A DNA stretch of 57,741 nucleotides from Planctomycetota bacterium (GTDB lineage: Bacteria > Planctomycetota > Planctomycetia > Pirellulales > UBA1268), in assembly GCA_018970605.1 (NCBI GenBank), contig JAGWWA010000001.1, positions 1-57,741 of the forward strand, in the 5' to 3' direction. The translations under genes were made by a program, and so were the position numbers. How positions within the stretch are numbered: position 1 is the first letter of the stretch; each line of letters opens with the position of its first letter. The notes under the pieces were generated by a model. It saw nothing but the letters and a program-made list of their open reading frames with translations, did no database searches and had not been told where the DNA came from. Below are positions 39,625 through 48,267 of this stretch, one piece after another.

Positions 39625-41960
39625 CGCGCCCCGTGATGCACCGTGACGGCCTCACCTTCCTCGTCGATCTCCGCGTCGCCCAATACAACGGTGACCGGGG
39701 AATCCCCGCCTACTCGCAGAGCATCGTCCGGCAGATCTGCCTCGACTATCCCGGCAATCGCTACGTGTTTCTCTGGAACGACCGGCTGCCGAAGCCCTCG
39801 TTCGCCGCCGAGTTCGAGCGGTATGGAACCTGGGCCACCGAGTCGGCCCTGGCGCGGGGGCACCACGGCCGGATCGACGTGCTCTTCACCGCCTGCTTCT
39901 TCCTGCCGCTGGGCCGCGAGGGCGAGGACTATCTCTACCCGCAATGGCTCCGCGCCCACCAACCGCACCGGCTCGGCATCGTCTACGACCTGATCCCCTA
40001 CCTCTTTCCGGAACGGTATCTCACCCGGCCAGAAGGCCGGAGAAACTACCTGGCGGGCTTTCGGGTGATGCGGGAGTCGGACCGGCTGTTCGCGATCAGT
40101 CAGGCGACGCGACACGACACGATCCGCCTGGCGGGCTTTGACCCCGAGCGGATCCGCTGCGTCTATGGCGACATCGACCATCGCAAGCGGGCGTTGATGG
40201 AGGCGCCGACCGACACCGACCCTGCCGTCCTCGCCCGCTTCGGACTGCAACGGCCCTACGCGGTCTACATCGGCGGCGCCGACTGGCGAAAGAACATGGA
40301 CGGCATGGTCTATGCCTTCGCCCACTTCCACGCCCGGTATCCCGATCGCCAGCTGGCGGTGGTCTGCAAACTCTCGCGACAGCGGATCACCCACTACCAG
40401 CAGATGGCGGCATCGCTGGGCATCCGCCCGGGGGCCCTCGTGTTCACCGGCTACGTGCCCGACGAGGATCTCGTGGCGATCACGCGACAGGCCGAGCAGA
40501 TGGCCTATCCATCGCTCTACGAGGGGCTGGGGCTGCCGGTGCTCGAAGCCTACGGCTGCGGCGTTCCCGTGGTGGGATCCAACTCCTCCTCGATCCGGGA
40601 ACTCGTGATCCCCGAACTCACCTGCGACCCGCACGAGCCGCTGTCGATCGCCACGGCGATGGGACGACTGATCGAGGAGCCGGGCCTCCGCGAGTCATCG
40701 CTCACCCGCGGACGCGAGCTCCTCGCCACCCTCGGCTGGGAGCCGGCGGCGCGGACGGTGATGGAGGAGCTCGCCGTCCGACCGACGTTCCGCCCGGGCG
40801 GGGCGGTGGCCGTGGTCGGCGTGCTCCCACCCGCCCCCACCGCGATCGCCGCCTGCACGCTCGACCACCTGCAGTCGAGCGACTGGCGGACCGATTTCTT
40901 CGACGCCAACCCCGGGCCGACGCTCGCGGCCGGCCGGCGACTGCTCGGCGGCAACCGGATCCTGCCCGTCGAGGTGCTCCTGCCTGCGCTCGCCTCGGGC
41001 GACCACGGCACCGCGGTGTTCGTGCTCGGCAACTCGGAGCACCACGTGAAGGTGCTGCAGGCGGCCATGCGCACGCGGCTCGGCTGCCGCCAGCGGCGGC
41101 TGGCCTACCTGCACGAGGTCAACCTCATGATCCTGCTCCGCGCGCATCTCGGCGCCGATGCCGATGACCTGCCGGGTGGCGACGGACACTCGGAGGAGCC
41201 CTGGATCCGGAGGACACTTCAAAACGTTCCCGAGATCGGACAGAGCCTCCGCTTCCTCGTGGAGAACGCCCGCCTCGACGGGCTGATTGTCAACTCCGAT
41301 GCCTGCCGGCGGCTCGTGCTGGCGGCGCTCGGCGACGCCGCCCCGCCGATCGACGTGGCCTTCCTGCCGATCGTGGCGGAGCGTGCGGAGGTCGGTCCGC
41401 CGCCCGCGGCCGACGCACCGCTGCACGTGGGCACGTTCGGCACCGGCGGCGACACGAAGCAGTTCGACCTCGTGGCCCGCGCGGTGGGCCTGCTGGCCCG
41501 GCGCCGTCGCGTGCGGCTCACGATCGCCGGCTGGGCGACGGCCCGTCACAGCCGTCGCCATGGCGTCTCCTCGCTCTCGTTCGTCGAGGTCCACGACAGC
41601 CCCACCGACGAGCAGTTCGCCGCGCTGATGCGGGAGGTTGACGTGGCGGTGCAACTGCGGGTGCCAACCCACGGGGAATCATCGGCGGCCGTCACCCGTC
41701 TGATCGGCCTCGGCACACCGGTGGTGGTGACCGGGGAGGGAAGTTTCGCCGAACTCCCACCTGCGCTCGCCACCCCCATGCCTTCCGACTGCTCACCCGC
41801 CGATCTCGCAGCGGCGATCGAACGGGCGGCAGGCCTACGGCCTACCGCGGGCGAACTGGCCAAGGCCGTCGCCCCGTTCTCACCGGAGGCTCTCGCCGCC
41901 AGACTCGCGGCCGTGTTCCGCGGCCCCACGACCGGCCCGGCGCTCCGGATGCCCGCGTGA
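39621..41960 (+). CDS. Two-module glycosyltransferase
   Basis: A 779-residue protein. The first half (to about residue 390) is a GT4 domain: GIVYDLIPYLFPERY, IGGADWRKNMDGMVYAF and EGLGLPVLEAYGCGVP (EX7E). The second half repeats a GT-like layout (LDGLIVNSDACRRLVLAAL, FGTGGDTKQFDLVARAVGLL), ending without an obvious second EX7E, so it may be a degenerate partner domain. Such double-domain enzymes often make repeating glycan linkages. It completes the operon of four genes. Confidence 0.85.
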   Translation: MTRPVMHRDGLTFLVDLRVAQYNGDRGIPAYSQSIVRQICLDYPGNRYVFLWNDRLPKPSFAAEFERYGTWATESALARGHHGRIDVLFTACFFLPLGREGEDYLYPQWLRAHQPHRLGIVYDLIPYLFPERYLTRPEGRRNYLAGFRVMRESDRLFAISQATRHDTIRLAGFDPERIRCVYGDIDHRKRALMEAPTDTDPAVLARFGLQRPYAVYIGGADWRKNMDGMVYAFAHFHARYPDRQLAVVCKLSRQRITHYQQMAASLGIRPGALVFTGYVPDEDLVAITRQAEQMAYPSLYEGLGLPVLEAYGCGVPVVGSNSSSIRELVIPELTCDPHEPLSIATAMGRLIEEPGLRESSLTRGRELLATLGWEPAARTVMEELAVRPTFRPGGAVAVVGVLPPAPTAIAACTLDHLQSSDWRTDFFDANPGPTLAAGRRLLGGNRILPVEVLLPALASGDHGTAVFVLGNSEHHVKVLQAAMRTRLGCRQRRLAYLHEVNLMILLRAHLGADADDLPGGDGHSEEPWIRRTLQNVPEIGQSLRFLVENARLDGLIVNSDACRRLVLAALGDAAPPIDVAFLPIVAERAEVGPPPAADAPLHVGTFGTGGDTKQFDLVARAVGLLARRRRVRLTIAGWATARHSRRHGVSSLSFVEVHDSPTDEQFAALMREVDVAVQLRVPTHGESSAAVTRLIGLGTPVVVTGEGSFAELPPALATPMPSDCSPADLAAAIERAAGLRPTAGELAKAVAPFSPEALAARLAAVFRGPTTGPALRMPA

Positions 41961-42052
41961 TCCTCGGCATCCGCGTCATCCTCGGCACCCGCGCGATGCC
42001 AACGGCGGCTAGGATGTCGGCCATATCCCGACCCAACCGAAAGGCGTTTGCC

Positions 42053-43339
42053 ATGCCTCGCCCTGCGTCCGCGACTCGAGGTTCCGCCATCGTCGTGAGA
42101 CTCATGCTCCTCCTGCCGGCAGCTGCCGCGCTGTCTGTCGCCAAGCCGCTCTGGGCAGCCACTGCGGCCGACGCCCCGTGGCACCAGTGGCGGGGCCCGA
42201 ACCGCGATGGCTTCGTCGCCGGCGCCGCCTGGCCCGACGGCCTCGACCAGTCGCGGCTCGAGCGGCTGTGGCGGGTCGACCTCGGCCCAAGCTACTCCGG
42301 GCCCGTGGTCGCGGGCGACCTCGTCATCGTGACCGAAACCCGCGACGCGAAGACCGAGCACGTGCGGGCCCTCGACCGTGCGACGGGGCAGGAGCGATGG
42401 CACGTCGAGTGGGAGGGGGCCATGAGCGTGCCCTTCTTCGCGGCCTCCAACGGCTCCTGGATCCGCTCCACACCCTGCGTCGATGGCGACCGCGTGTACG
42501 TCGCCGGCATGCGGGACATGCTCGTCTGCCTGGAGGCGGCCACCGGCAAGGAACTCTGGCGGGTGGACTTCATGAAGGCGCTCGAGAGCCCGCTGCCGGC
42601 GTTTGGTTTCGTGTCGAGCCCGCTGGTGATCGACGACCACGTCTATGTGCAGGCGGGTTCGGGCTTCGTGAAGCTCGAGAAGGCCACCGGCAACGTGGTC
42701 TGGCGGACGCTCGACGACGGCGGTGGCATGATGGGCAGCGCATTCTCGTCGCCGTATCCGGCCACGATCGGCGGCGTGTTCCAGATCCTCGTGCAGACGC
42801 GGGAGCAACTCGCGGGCATCGATCCCGAAAACGGCACCGTGCTCTGGAAGACGCCCGTGGAGGCATTTCGCGGCATGAACATCGTCACGCCCACCGTGCA
42901 TGACGGCCACGTGTTCACCACGAGCTATGGCGGCGGCTCGTTCCTGTTCGCCGTCGATGCGGCCAACACGCAGAAGCCCGTGGAGCAGGTCTGGCGGAAC
43001 AAGATCCAGGGCTACATGTCGACGCCGATCGTGATCGGCGGCCATGCCTACGTGCACCTCCGCAACCAGCGGTTCGCCTGCCTCGACCTCGCGACCGGCA
43101 AGGAGGCCTGGATCACGAAGCCCTTCGGCCGTTACTGGAGCATGGTCGCCCAGGGAGACCGAATCCTGGCGCTCGACGAGACGGGCGAGGTGCGGCTCAT
43201 CAGGGCCACACCCCAACAGTTCGAGCTCCTCGGTGAGGCGAAGGTGGCCGCCGAGGAGAGCTGGGCCCATCTCGCCATCGAGGGCCAGGAGCTCTACGTC
43301 CGCGATCTCGAAGGCCTCTCCGCCTACCGGTGGAAGTGA
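42053..43339 (+). CDS. Secreted PQQ-like beta-propeller protein
   Basis: A 428-residue protein. ATG 42053 precedes a signal peptide (IVVRLMLLLPAAAALSVA). The opening WHQWRGPNRDGFVAG is characteristic of planctomycete PQQ-like repeat proteins, followed by blades with AxxGxxxW patterns such as ATGQERWHVEWEG, ATGKELWRVDF, ATGNVVWRTLDD and ATGKEAWITKPF. Its role is not known; PQQ binding cannot be seen from sequence alone. Confidence 0.88.
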   Translation: MPRPASATRGSAIVVRLMLLLPAAAALSVAKPLWAATAADAPWHQWRGPNRDGFVAGAAWPDGLDQSRLERLWRVDLGPSYSGPVVAGDLVIVTETRDAKTEHVRALDRATGQERWHVEWEGAMSVPFFAASNGSWIRSTPCVDGDRVYVAGMRDMLVCLEAATGKELWRVDFMKALESPLPAFGFVSSPLVIDDHVYVQAGSGFVKLEKATGNVVWRTLDDGGGMMGSAFSSPYPATIGGVFQILVQTREQLAGIDPENGTVLWKTPVEAFRGMNIVTPTVHDGHVFTTSYGGGSFLFAVDAANTQKPVEQVWRNKIQGYMSTPIVIGGHAYVHLRNQRFACLDLATGKEAWITKPFGRYWSMVAQGDRILALDETGEVRLIRATPQQFELLGEAKVAAEESWAHLAIEGQELYVRDLEGLSAYRWK

Positions 43340-43375
43340 GCCGGCTCACGCCTGATGCTCACGCGTCGGGGCGAA
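43338..43375 (+). repeat. 38-bp dispersed repeat, copy A
   Basis: It starts with the palindrome GAGCCGGCTC and matches 50988-51025 at 32 of 38 positions. Both copies lie at gene ends and precede a hairpin element. Confidence 0.65.
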
Positions 43376-43656
43376 AACGAGAAGACACACAGGTGGAAAC
43401 CTGTGCTACGTGGAACACACAGGTGGAAACCCTGTGCCACGAGAGGCATGCGAGGGGCTGCCCATGCCCTTGAGCGAGCTATGGGAGCAAGCGCAGCCGG
43501 GATGGCGAAGCGCAGCGGACGTGCAGTGAGTCGAGGCCGGGAGGGCCGAGACGAACGTCCAGCGAGAGGGCGTGGGCAGCCCCGAGCCCACTGCGAAACG
43601 GTTGTGCACAGGTTGACAACCGGTGCCACGTGGAACACACGTGCTACGAGAGGCGG
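43340..43656. repeat. Intergenic repeat region with hairpins and a MITE-like element
   Basis: The 317 bp between convergent genes hold no credible ORF. They contain hairpins CACAGGTGGAAACCTGTG (43388-43405), a copy at 43418-43436, and CACAGGTTGACAACCGGTG (43607-43625), each followed by a (C)TACG or CACG stretch. Between them lies a 130-bp element with 17-bp inverted ends (43454-43583). I see no promoter or RNA gene that I can name. Confidence 0.7.
43454..43583. mobile_element. MITE-like element with 17-bp inverted ends
   Basis: GGGGCTGCCCATGCCCT (43454-43470) and AGGGCGTGGGCAGCCCC (43567-43583) are complementary at 16 of 17 positions, flanking about 96 bp. Too small to code; its interior is GC-rich and able to fold (GGACGT with ACGTCC). 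It is probably moved by a transposase elsewhere. Confidence 0.5.
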
Positions 43657-44460
43657 TCACCACTTGCGGTGTTCGAGCCGATCCACGAGCGTGGGCTTGC
43701 GGAGCACGATCAGCGGGTCGGTCTCCTCGCGGGCCCAGGCGAAGCTCATCGGCTTGGCAAGGATCATCCCTGCCACGAAGCCGGCGATGTGCGCCGAGTA
43801 GGCCACGCCACCGCCCCCGCCCTGATCCACGAATCCGCTGACGAGCTGGAACAGGAACCAGATGCCGACGGCGACATAGCCCGGCACGTCCACCATCATC
43901 CGCATCAGGATCACGCTCACCCGGCGGTGTGGATGGAGCACGAGGTAGGCGCCAAGCACGCCGGAGATGGCTCCCGAGGCGCCGAGGCAGGGCGTGAGCG
44001 ACGCTTCGCCGGAGGCGTTGAGGGCCACGAATGCGAGCGAGGCGACGATGCCGGTGGCCAGATAGAAGAGCAGATACTTCAGGTGGCCCATGTCGTCTTC
44101 GATGTTGTCGCCGAAGATCCACAGAAACCACATGTTGCCGAGGAGGTGCATGATGCTGCCGTGCATGAAGATGGCGGTGAACAGCGTCATCCACGGCGGG
44201 ACCGGTGTCTCCATGAGCCCCGGGTCGGTGATCTGGAGGTCGCCCTGGGGGGTGTGGATCGTCTTGAGCGACGGCTCGGTGACGATGTCCTGACCGGTGA
44301 GGATCTCCTTCGGCACCTGCACGTAGGCCATCGTGAAGGCCTCGTTGGCCCCCATGCCCTGGAGGACGACGAACACGAACACGTTCACCGCAATCAGCGC
44401 GATCGTCACGAACGGAAATGTCCGACGGTCGGAGTTGTCGTCACCGACGGGAAAAACCAT
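43657..44460 (-). CDS. Rhomboid family intramembrane serine protease
   Basis: A 267-residue rhomboid protease, which cleaves substrates inside the membrane. ATG 44460 (MVFPVGDDN) was chosen over the 78-codon longer track start. GASGAISGVLGAYL holds the catalytic serine, AHIAGFVAGM holds the catalytic His, and HGSIMHLLGNMWFLW is the conserved N-terminal block. Several hydrophobic helices are visible. Divergent from the subtilase gene by 99 bp. Natural substrates are unknown. Confidence 0.93.
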   Translation of the reverse strand: MVFPVGDDNSDRRTFPFVTIALIAVNVFVFVVLQGMGANEAFTMAYVQVPKEILTGQDIVTEPSLKTIHTPQGDLQITDPGLMETPVPPWMTLFTAIFMHGSIMHLLGNMWFLWIFGDNIEDDMGHLKYLLFYLATGIVASLAFVALNASGEASLTPCLGASGAISGVLGAYLVLHPHRRVSVILMRMMVDVPGYVAVGIWFLFQLVSGFVDQGGGGGVAYSAHIAGFVAGMILAKPMSFAWAREETDPLIVLRKPTLVDRLEHRKW

Positions 44461-44559
44461 GGCTGTCGCCGCCCGGAGGAGGAGGAGTCGATCACCTGTT
44501 GCCGATGGAAGGATAGCCATGGGCCGGGGTTCCCGCGAACCCACACCTTCCAGACTGCC

Positions 44560-46356
44560 ATGCCACACCGCGCATCCCGGGCCCAACGCCGCCGCACGCC
44601 CCCGCTGCGAACCGACTGCGAGCGGCTCGAACCGCGGAGGTGCCTGGCCGCCGCTGCCGGCGGCACTGGGCGGATCGCCTGGAACGGCGAGCACGTCAAC
44701 GCCCGCTGCGGAGCCTGGGTCGTGCGAACCGAGCGGCCCCTCGCGGCGGCCGACCTAGCCGGCGGCCTCGGCTGGCGGACGACGTCGCTCGGCGAGGGCT
44801 GCGCGTTGCTCGTCGCCCCCGGCGTCTCCGCCGACGTCATGGCTGCGTGGGCCGGCCGCACGCCGGCGGTCGTGTCGATCGAGCCCGACGTCGCCCTCGC
44901 ACCCCTGGCGATCCCCAACGACGCCTCGTTCGACACGCTCTGGGGCCTCACCACCTCCGGACCATCCCGGGTCGGCGACTCCGACATCAATGCCCCCGAG
45001 GCCTGGGACATCACCACGGGTTCCCGGAATGTCGTCGTGGCCGTGATCGACAGCGGCATCGACTACACGCATCCCGACCTCGCCGCCAACGTCTGGACGA
45101 ATCCCCGCGAGGTCGCCGGCGACGGAATCGACAACGACGCCAACGGGTTCATCGACGATGTCCGCGGCTGGGACTTCGCCAATGCCGACGCCGACCCGAT
45201 GGACGACGATGGCCACGGCACGCATGTGTCGGGCACGATCGGTGCGGTGGGCAACAATGCCATCGGCGTGACCGGCGTGAACTGGCAGATCTCGATCATG
45301 GGGCTCAAGTTTCTCGATGCCAAGGGCAACGGCTACACCAGCAACGCCGTCGCCGCCGTGACCTATGCCACGCGGATGCGCCGCGACTTCGGCGTGAACG
45401 TGGTGGCCATCAACGCCAGCTGGGGAAGCGAGAAGCGGTCGGTCGCGCTCCGTGACGCGATCGCCTCCGCCGGGCGGGCGGGCATCCTGTTCGTGACCGC
45501 CGCCGGCAACGAGTCATCCAACAACGACCGTGTGGCCTCCTATCCGGCCAACGACGCCAGCGACGCCGTGATCGCGGTGACGGCCACGAACCGCTCCAAC
45601 CGGCTCGCCGCCTTTTCCAACTACGGCTCCACCACCGTGGACCTCGCCGCCCCGGGCGTGGCGATCCTCTCGACGGTACCAGGCGGAGGCTATGCCGCCT
45701 CCAGCGGCACTTCGATGGCCACGCCGTATGTGACCGGCACGGTGGCTCTCATGGCGGCGGCCAATCCCCGGGCGACGGCGGCGGAGATTCGGGCGGCGAT
45801 CCTCTCCACGGCGAGGCCGGTCGCCGCCCTCGCCGGCAAGGTGGCCACGGGCGGACTGCTCGACGCCGCCGCTGCCGTGCGGGCGATCACGCAGCCGGCA
45901 CCAACGCCAACCACTGAGCGGGCCGTCACCACGCTCCGGCGAGACGCCGGTGACACGCTGCGCCGCGCCCAGCCGGTGACGGCGACGACGGGGAGCGTCA
46001 CGCTCGCGAGCAGGATCGGCGACGGCCCGCGCGGCCGCCGCGACGTCGATCTCTTTCGCGTGAACCTCGCCGCCGGGCAGCGACTCACGATCGACGTGGC
46101 CACGCAGAGCCTGGCCAGCACCTCGACGCTCGAGTGTTCCCTGCGGCTCTTCGACTCGAAGGGCGGCGACCTCACGGCCACCAACGACGCCTTCGGCGCA
46201 CCCGCCGGGATGCTCTCGTTCACGGCCCCGAAAGGCGGCGTCTACTACGTGGGCGTGTCGGGCTCCGGGAACACGGGCTACAAGCCTTCGCGGGCGGGTT
46301 CCGGCAGGAACGGCTCGACGGGCACGTACCAGATCGAGTTCACCTTCGACCCGTAG
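44560..46356 (+). CDS. Subtilisin-like serine protease (S8) with LEPR-type N-terminus
   Basis: A 598-residue secreted peptidase. The N-terminus CERLEPRRCLAAAAGG carries the LEPR motif found in planctomycete exported proteins. Catalytic triad motifs: VVVAVIDSGIDYTHPDL (Asp), DDDGHGTHVSGTI (His) and SGTSMATPYVTG (Ser). The C-terminal domain after about residue 445 (RDVDLFRVNLAAGQRLTIDV) resembles a pre-peptidase C-terminal beta-sandwich. The track start near 43630 is in an intergenic repeat and was rejected. ATG 44560 was selected because it leads directly into the LEPR motif. Confidence 0.92.
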   Translation: MPHRASRAQRRRTPPLRTDCERLEPRRCLAAAAGGTGRIAWNGEHVNARCGAWVVRTERPLAAADLAGGLGWRTTSLGEGCALLVAPGVSADVMAAWAGRTPAVVSIEPDVALAPLAIPNDASFDTLWGLTTSGPSRVGDSDINAPEAWDITTGSRNVVVAVIDSGIDYTHPDLAANVWTNPREVAGDGIDNDANGFIDDVRGWDFANADADPMDDDGHGTHVSGTIGAVGNNAIGVTGVNWQISIMGLKFLDAKGNGYTSNAVAAVTYATRMRRDFGVNVVAINASWGSEKRSVALRDAIASAGRAGILFVTAAGNESSNNDRVASYPANDASDAVIAVTATNRSNRLAAFSNYGSTTVDLAAPGVAILSTVPGGGYAASSGTSMATPYVTGTVALMAAANPRATAAEIRAAILSTARPVAALAGKVATGGLLDAAAAVRAITQPAPTPTTERAVTTLRRDAGDTLRRAQPVTATTGSVTLASRIGDGPRGRRDVDLFRVNLAAGQRLTIDVATQSLASTSTLECSLRLFDSKGGDLTATNDAFGAPAGMLSFTAPKGGVYYVGVSGSGNTGYKPSRAGSGRNGSTGTYQIEFTFDP

Positions 46357-46375
46357 CGCAGGGTGGCAACCTGCG
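46357..46375. repeat. Hairpin of the CACAGGT...ACCTGTG type, intergenic
   Basis: CGCAGG and CCTGCG are separated by seven bases, directly after the subtilase stop. This belongs to the same dispersed hairpin family as 43388 and 54391 and may act as a transcript-end structure. Confidence 0.55.
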
Positions 46376-46395
46376 GTGCACATGCCGCGAGGTGA

Positions 46396-47595
46396 TCATC
46401 GCGTGAAGCGGTGCACCATCGTGTGCCGGTACGTCTGCCCGGGATCGAGCCGCGGGCTCGGCCAGTCCGCGTGATGGACGCTATCGGGATACTTCTGCGT
46501 CTCCAGGCAGAGGCCACCGTTGCGGGCATAGACAGCGCCGCCCTTACCCTTGAGCGTGCCGTCGAGGAAGCCGCCCATGTAGACCTGCACGCCGGGCTGA
46601 TCGGAGAGCACCTCGAGCGTCCGGCCGCTGGCGGGATCGCGAAACGTCGCCGCCGTGCGGAGCGTGCCGTCGGGCTGCCAGCCGCGGACGACGTAGCAGT
46701 GATCGACGCCCGTGGGCGTGTCGGGGCCGGCATCGGGCGGGATCGCCTTGATGGCGGGGCCGCAGCGGCCCCACGGCGCCCGTTCGGGCCGGAAATCAAA
46801 GGGCGTGCCCTCGACCGCCGCAAACTCGCCCGTCGGAATCGCCCCGGCATCGACCGGCAGGTAGCGGTCGGCGGCGACGGCCAGTTCGTGGCCGGCGATC
46901 GACCCAGACCCGTGTCCCGCAAGGTTCCAGTAGGAGTGGTTCACGAGGTTCACGACGGTGGGAGCGTCGGTGGTGGCCGTCATCTCGACGATCAGTTCCC
47001 CGGCGGGCGTGAGCGTGTAGACCGCCTTGGCGACGACCCGGCCCGGGTAGCCCTCGTCACCATCGGGTGAGACCAGTTCGAACTCGACTGCCGGGCCACG
47101 GTCGGTGACCTTCGGCGTGCCCTTCCAGAGTTGCTTGTCAAAACCCTTCACGCCGCCATGGAGGTGGTTATCGCCGTTGTTGGTGGCAAGCGTGTGCGAC
47201 GTGCCTTCGAGTTCGAAGCGGCCGGCGGCGATGCGGTTGGAATAGCGGCCACAGATCGCGCCGAAGTATGGGTGGCCGGCAAGGTAGCCCTCGAGCGAGT
47301 CGAAGCCGAGCACGACGTCAACGGGTTCGCCGGTGGTGCCGTCCTTCGGCGGCACGAGGAACGACGTCACGATCGCCCCGTAGTCGGTGATCGTCGCCTT
47401 CCAACCACCCGGCACCTCCACCGTGTAAAGGTGGGCAGCCCGACCATCGGGCAACGTCCCGAAGGCTTTCACGGCAGGCACGTGCATGGTCGTCGCTCCC
47501 GATGGTGTTTCGTGCTGCTCGGCGGCGTGGCAGAGGGCCATGCCGCATGCCACGGCCCAGGCCGTCGCCAACCGGATGATCGCCACGGTGGTCAT
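46396..47595 (-). CDS. galM: Aldose 1-epimerase (galactose mutarotase), exported
   Basis: A 399-residue aldose 1-epimerase interconverting sugar anomers. ATG 47595 has GGGGAGAG upstream and opens a signal-like helix (IIRLATAWAVACGMALC). Family markers are ITDYGAIVTSFLVPPKD, GRYSNRIAAGRFEL, NNGDNHLHGGVKGFDK, VNHSYWNLAG and GVQVYMGGFLDG; the two His and C-terminal Glu region (CLETQKYPDS) are present. The export signal is less usual for this family and suggests a periplasmic role in glycan breakdown. Confidence 0.92.
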   Translation of the reverse strand: MTTVAIIRLATAWAVACGMALCHAAEQHETPSGATTMHVPAVKAFGTLPDGRAAHLYTVEVPGGWKATITDYGAIVTSFLVPPKDGTTGEPVDVVLGFDSLEGYLAGHPYFGAICGRYSNRIAAGRFELEGTSHTLATNNGDNHLHGGVKGFDKQLWKGTPKVTDRGPAVEFELVSPDGDEGYPGRVVAKAVYTLTPAGELIVEMTATTDAPTVVNLVNHSYWNLAGHGSGSIAGHELAVAADRYLPVDAGAIPTGEFAAVEGTPFDFRPERAPWGRCGPAIKAIPPDAGPDTPTGVDHCYVVRGWQPDGTLRTAATFRDPASGRTLEVLSDQPGVQVYMGGFLDGTLKGKGGAVYARNGGLCLETQKYPDSVHHADWPSPRLDPGQTYRHTMVHRFTR

Positions 47596-47607
47596 GGTCT
47601 CTCCCCA

Positions 47608-47650
47608 AGTCATGTCGCCAGTCATGTCGCGAGTGATGTCGCCAGTGATG
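47608..47650. repeat. 12-bp tandem repeat upstream of galM
   Basis: On the minus strand four units like ATGACTGGCGAC run in frame into the galM leader (track protein ITGDITRDMTGDMT). They could extend translation or be regulatory; no function is known. Confidence 0.6.
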
Positions 47651-47711
47651 CAGACGAGTGCTACCGCCCCATGGCGGAGCCGCGATGGCGGCAGTCTACC
47701 GCGTTCCACCG

Positions 47712-48221
47712 CTACGTCTTGGCGACCGTCCGCTGCTTCGGCGTGCTCTCGGCCTCTTCCTGCTTCACCGCGATCCAGCCGTCCACGCTCCAGGGCCCGC
47801 CGCCATAGGCGGCCAGCGTGAGCAGGCCGCCGCCAATGGCGAGGTTCTTCATGAACTGGATCGTCTGCAGCTGCCGCTGGCCGGCATCCACGAACCTCCA
47901 GAAGTCGTGAAAATAAAACGTGGCGGCGGCGAGGAAGACGAGCAGGCAGAGAGACCCGATCCGCGTCCACGCCCCAAGCAGCAGCGAGAGGCAGCCCACG
48001 AGCAGGAGGCCGATGGCGCCGAAGAGGGCGAACTTCGGAACGGGAACCCCTTCCGACGCCATGTAGGCCGCCGTCGTGGAGAAGTGCAGCACCTTGTTGG
48101 CCACGGCGCTGGCAAACACGGCGGCGAGCATCAGCCGCGCGAGCAGCGTCACCGCCCCCTGCATCACGTCGGCCATCTGCTGCATCACACGACTCCACGC
48201 CCGGAGAAAAAGCCTCGCCAT
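47712..48221 (-). CDS. DoxX family membrane protein
   Basis: A 169-residue membrane protein with about four hydrophobic helices (LLARLMLAAVFASAV, FALFGAIGLLLVGCLSLLLG, SLCLLVFLAAATFYF, FMKNLAIGGGLLTLAAY). Segments KVLHFSTTAAYMASEGVPV and MKNLAIGGGLL are typical of DoxX. ATG 48221 (MARLFLR) was chosen over a 9-codon longer option. Probably quinone or thiosulfate-related membrane chemistry, not provable here. It sits between aguA and galM on the same strand. Confidence 0.82.
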   Translation of the reverse strand: MARLFLRAWSRVMQQMADVMQGAVTLLARLMLAAVFASAVANKVLHFSTTAAYMASEGVPVPKFALFGAIGLLLVGCLSLLLGAWTRIGSLCLLVFLAAATFYFHDFWRFVDAGQRQLQTIQFMKNLAIGGGLLTLAAYGGGPWSVDGWIAVKQEEAESTPKQRTVAKT

Positions 48222-48267
48222 GGTCGCCCACGGACGGCGGCGGGGCAAGGCCGAAAACCCGCGGGAT

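Noticed and set aside
43406-44194. 262-codon minus-strand ORF through the intergenic repeats and the rhomboid gene
   Set aside because: It overlaps the rhomboid gene in another frame and its C-terminal part is only translated repeat sequence.
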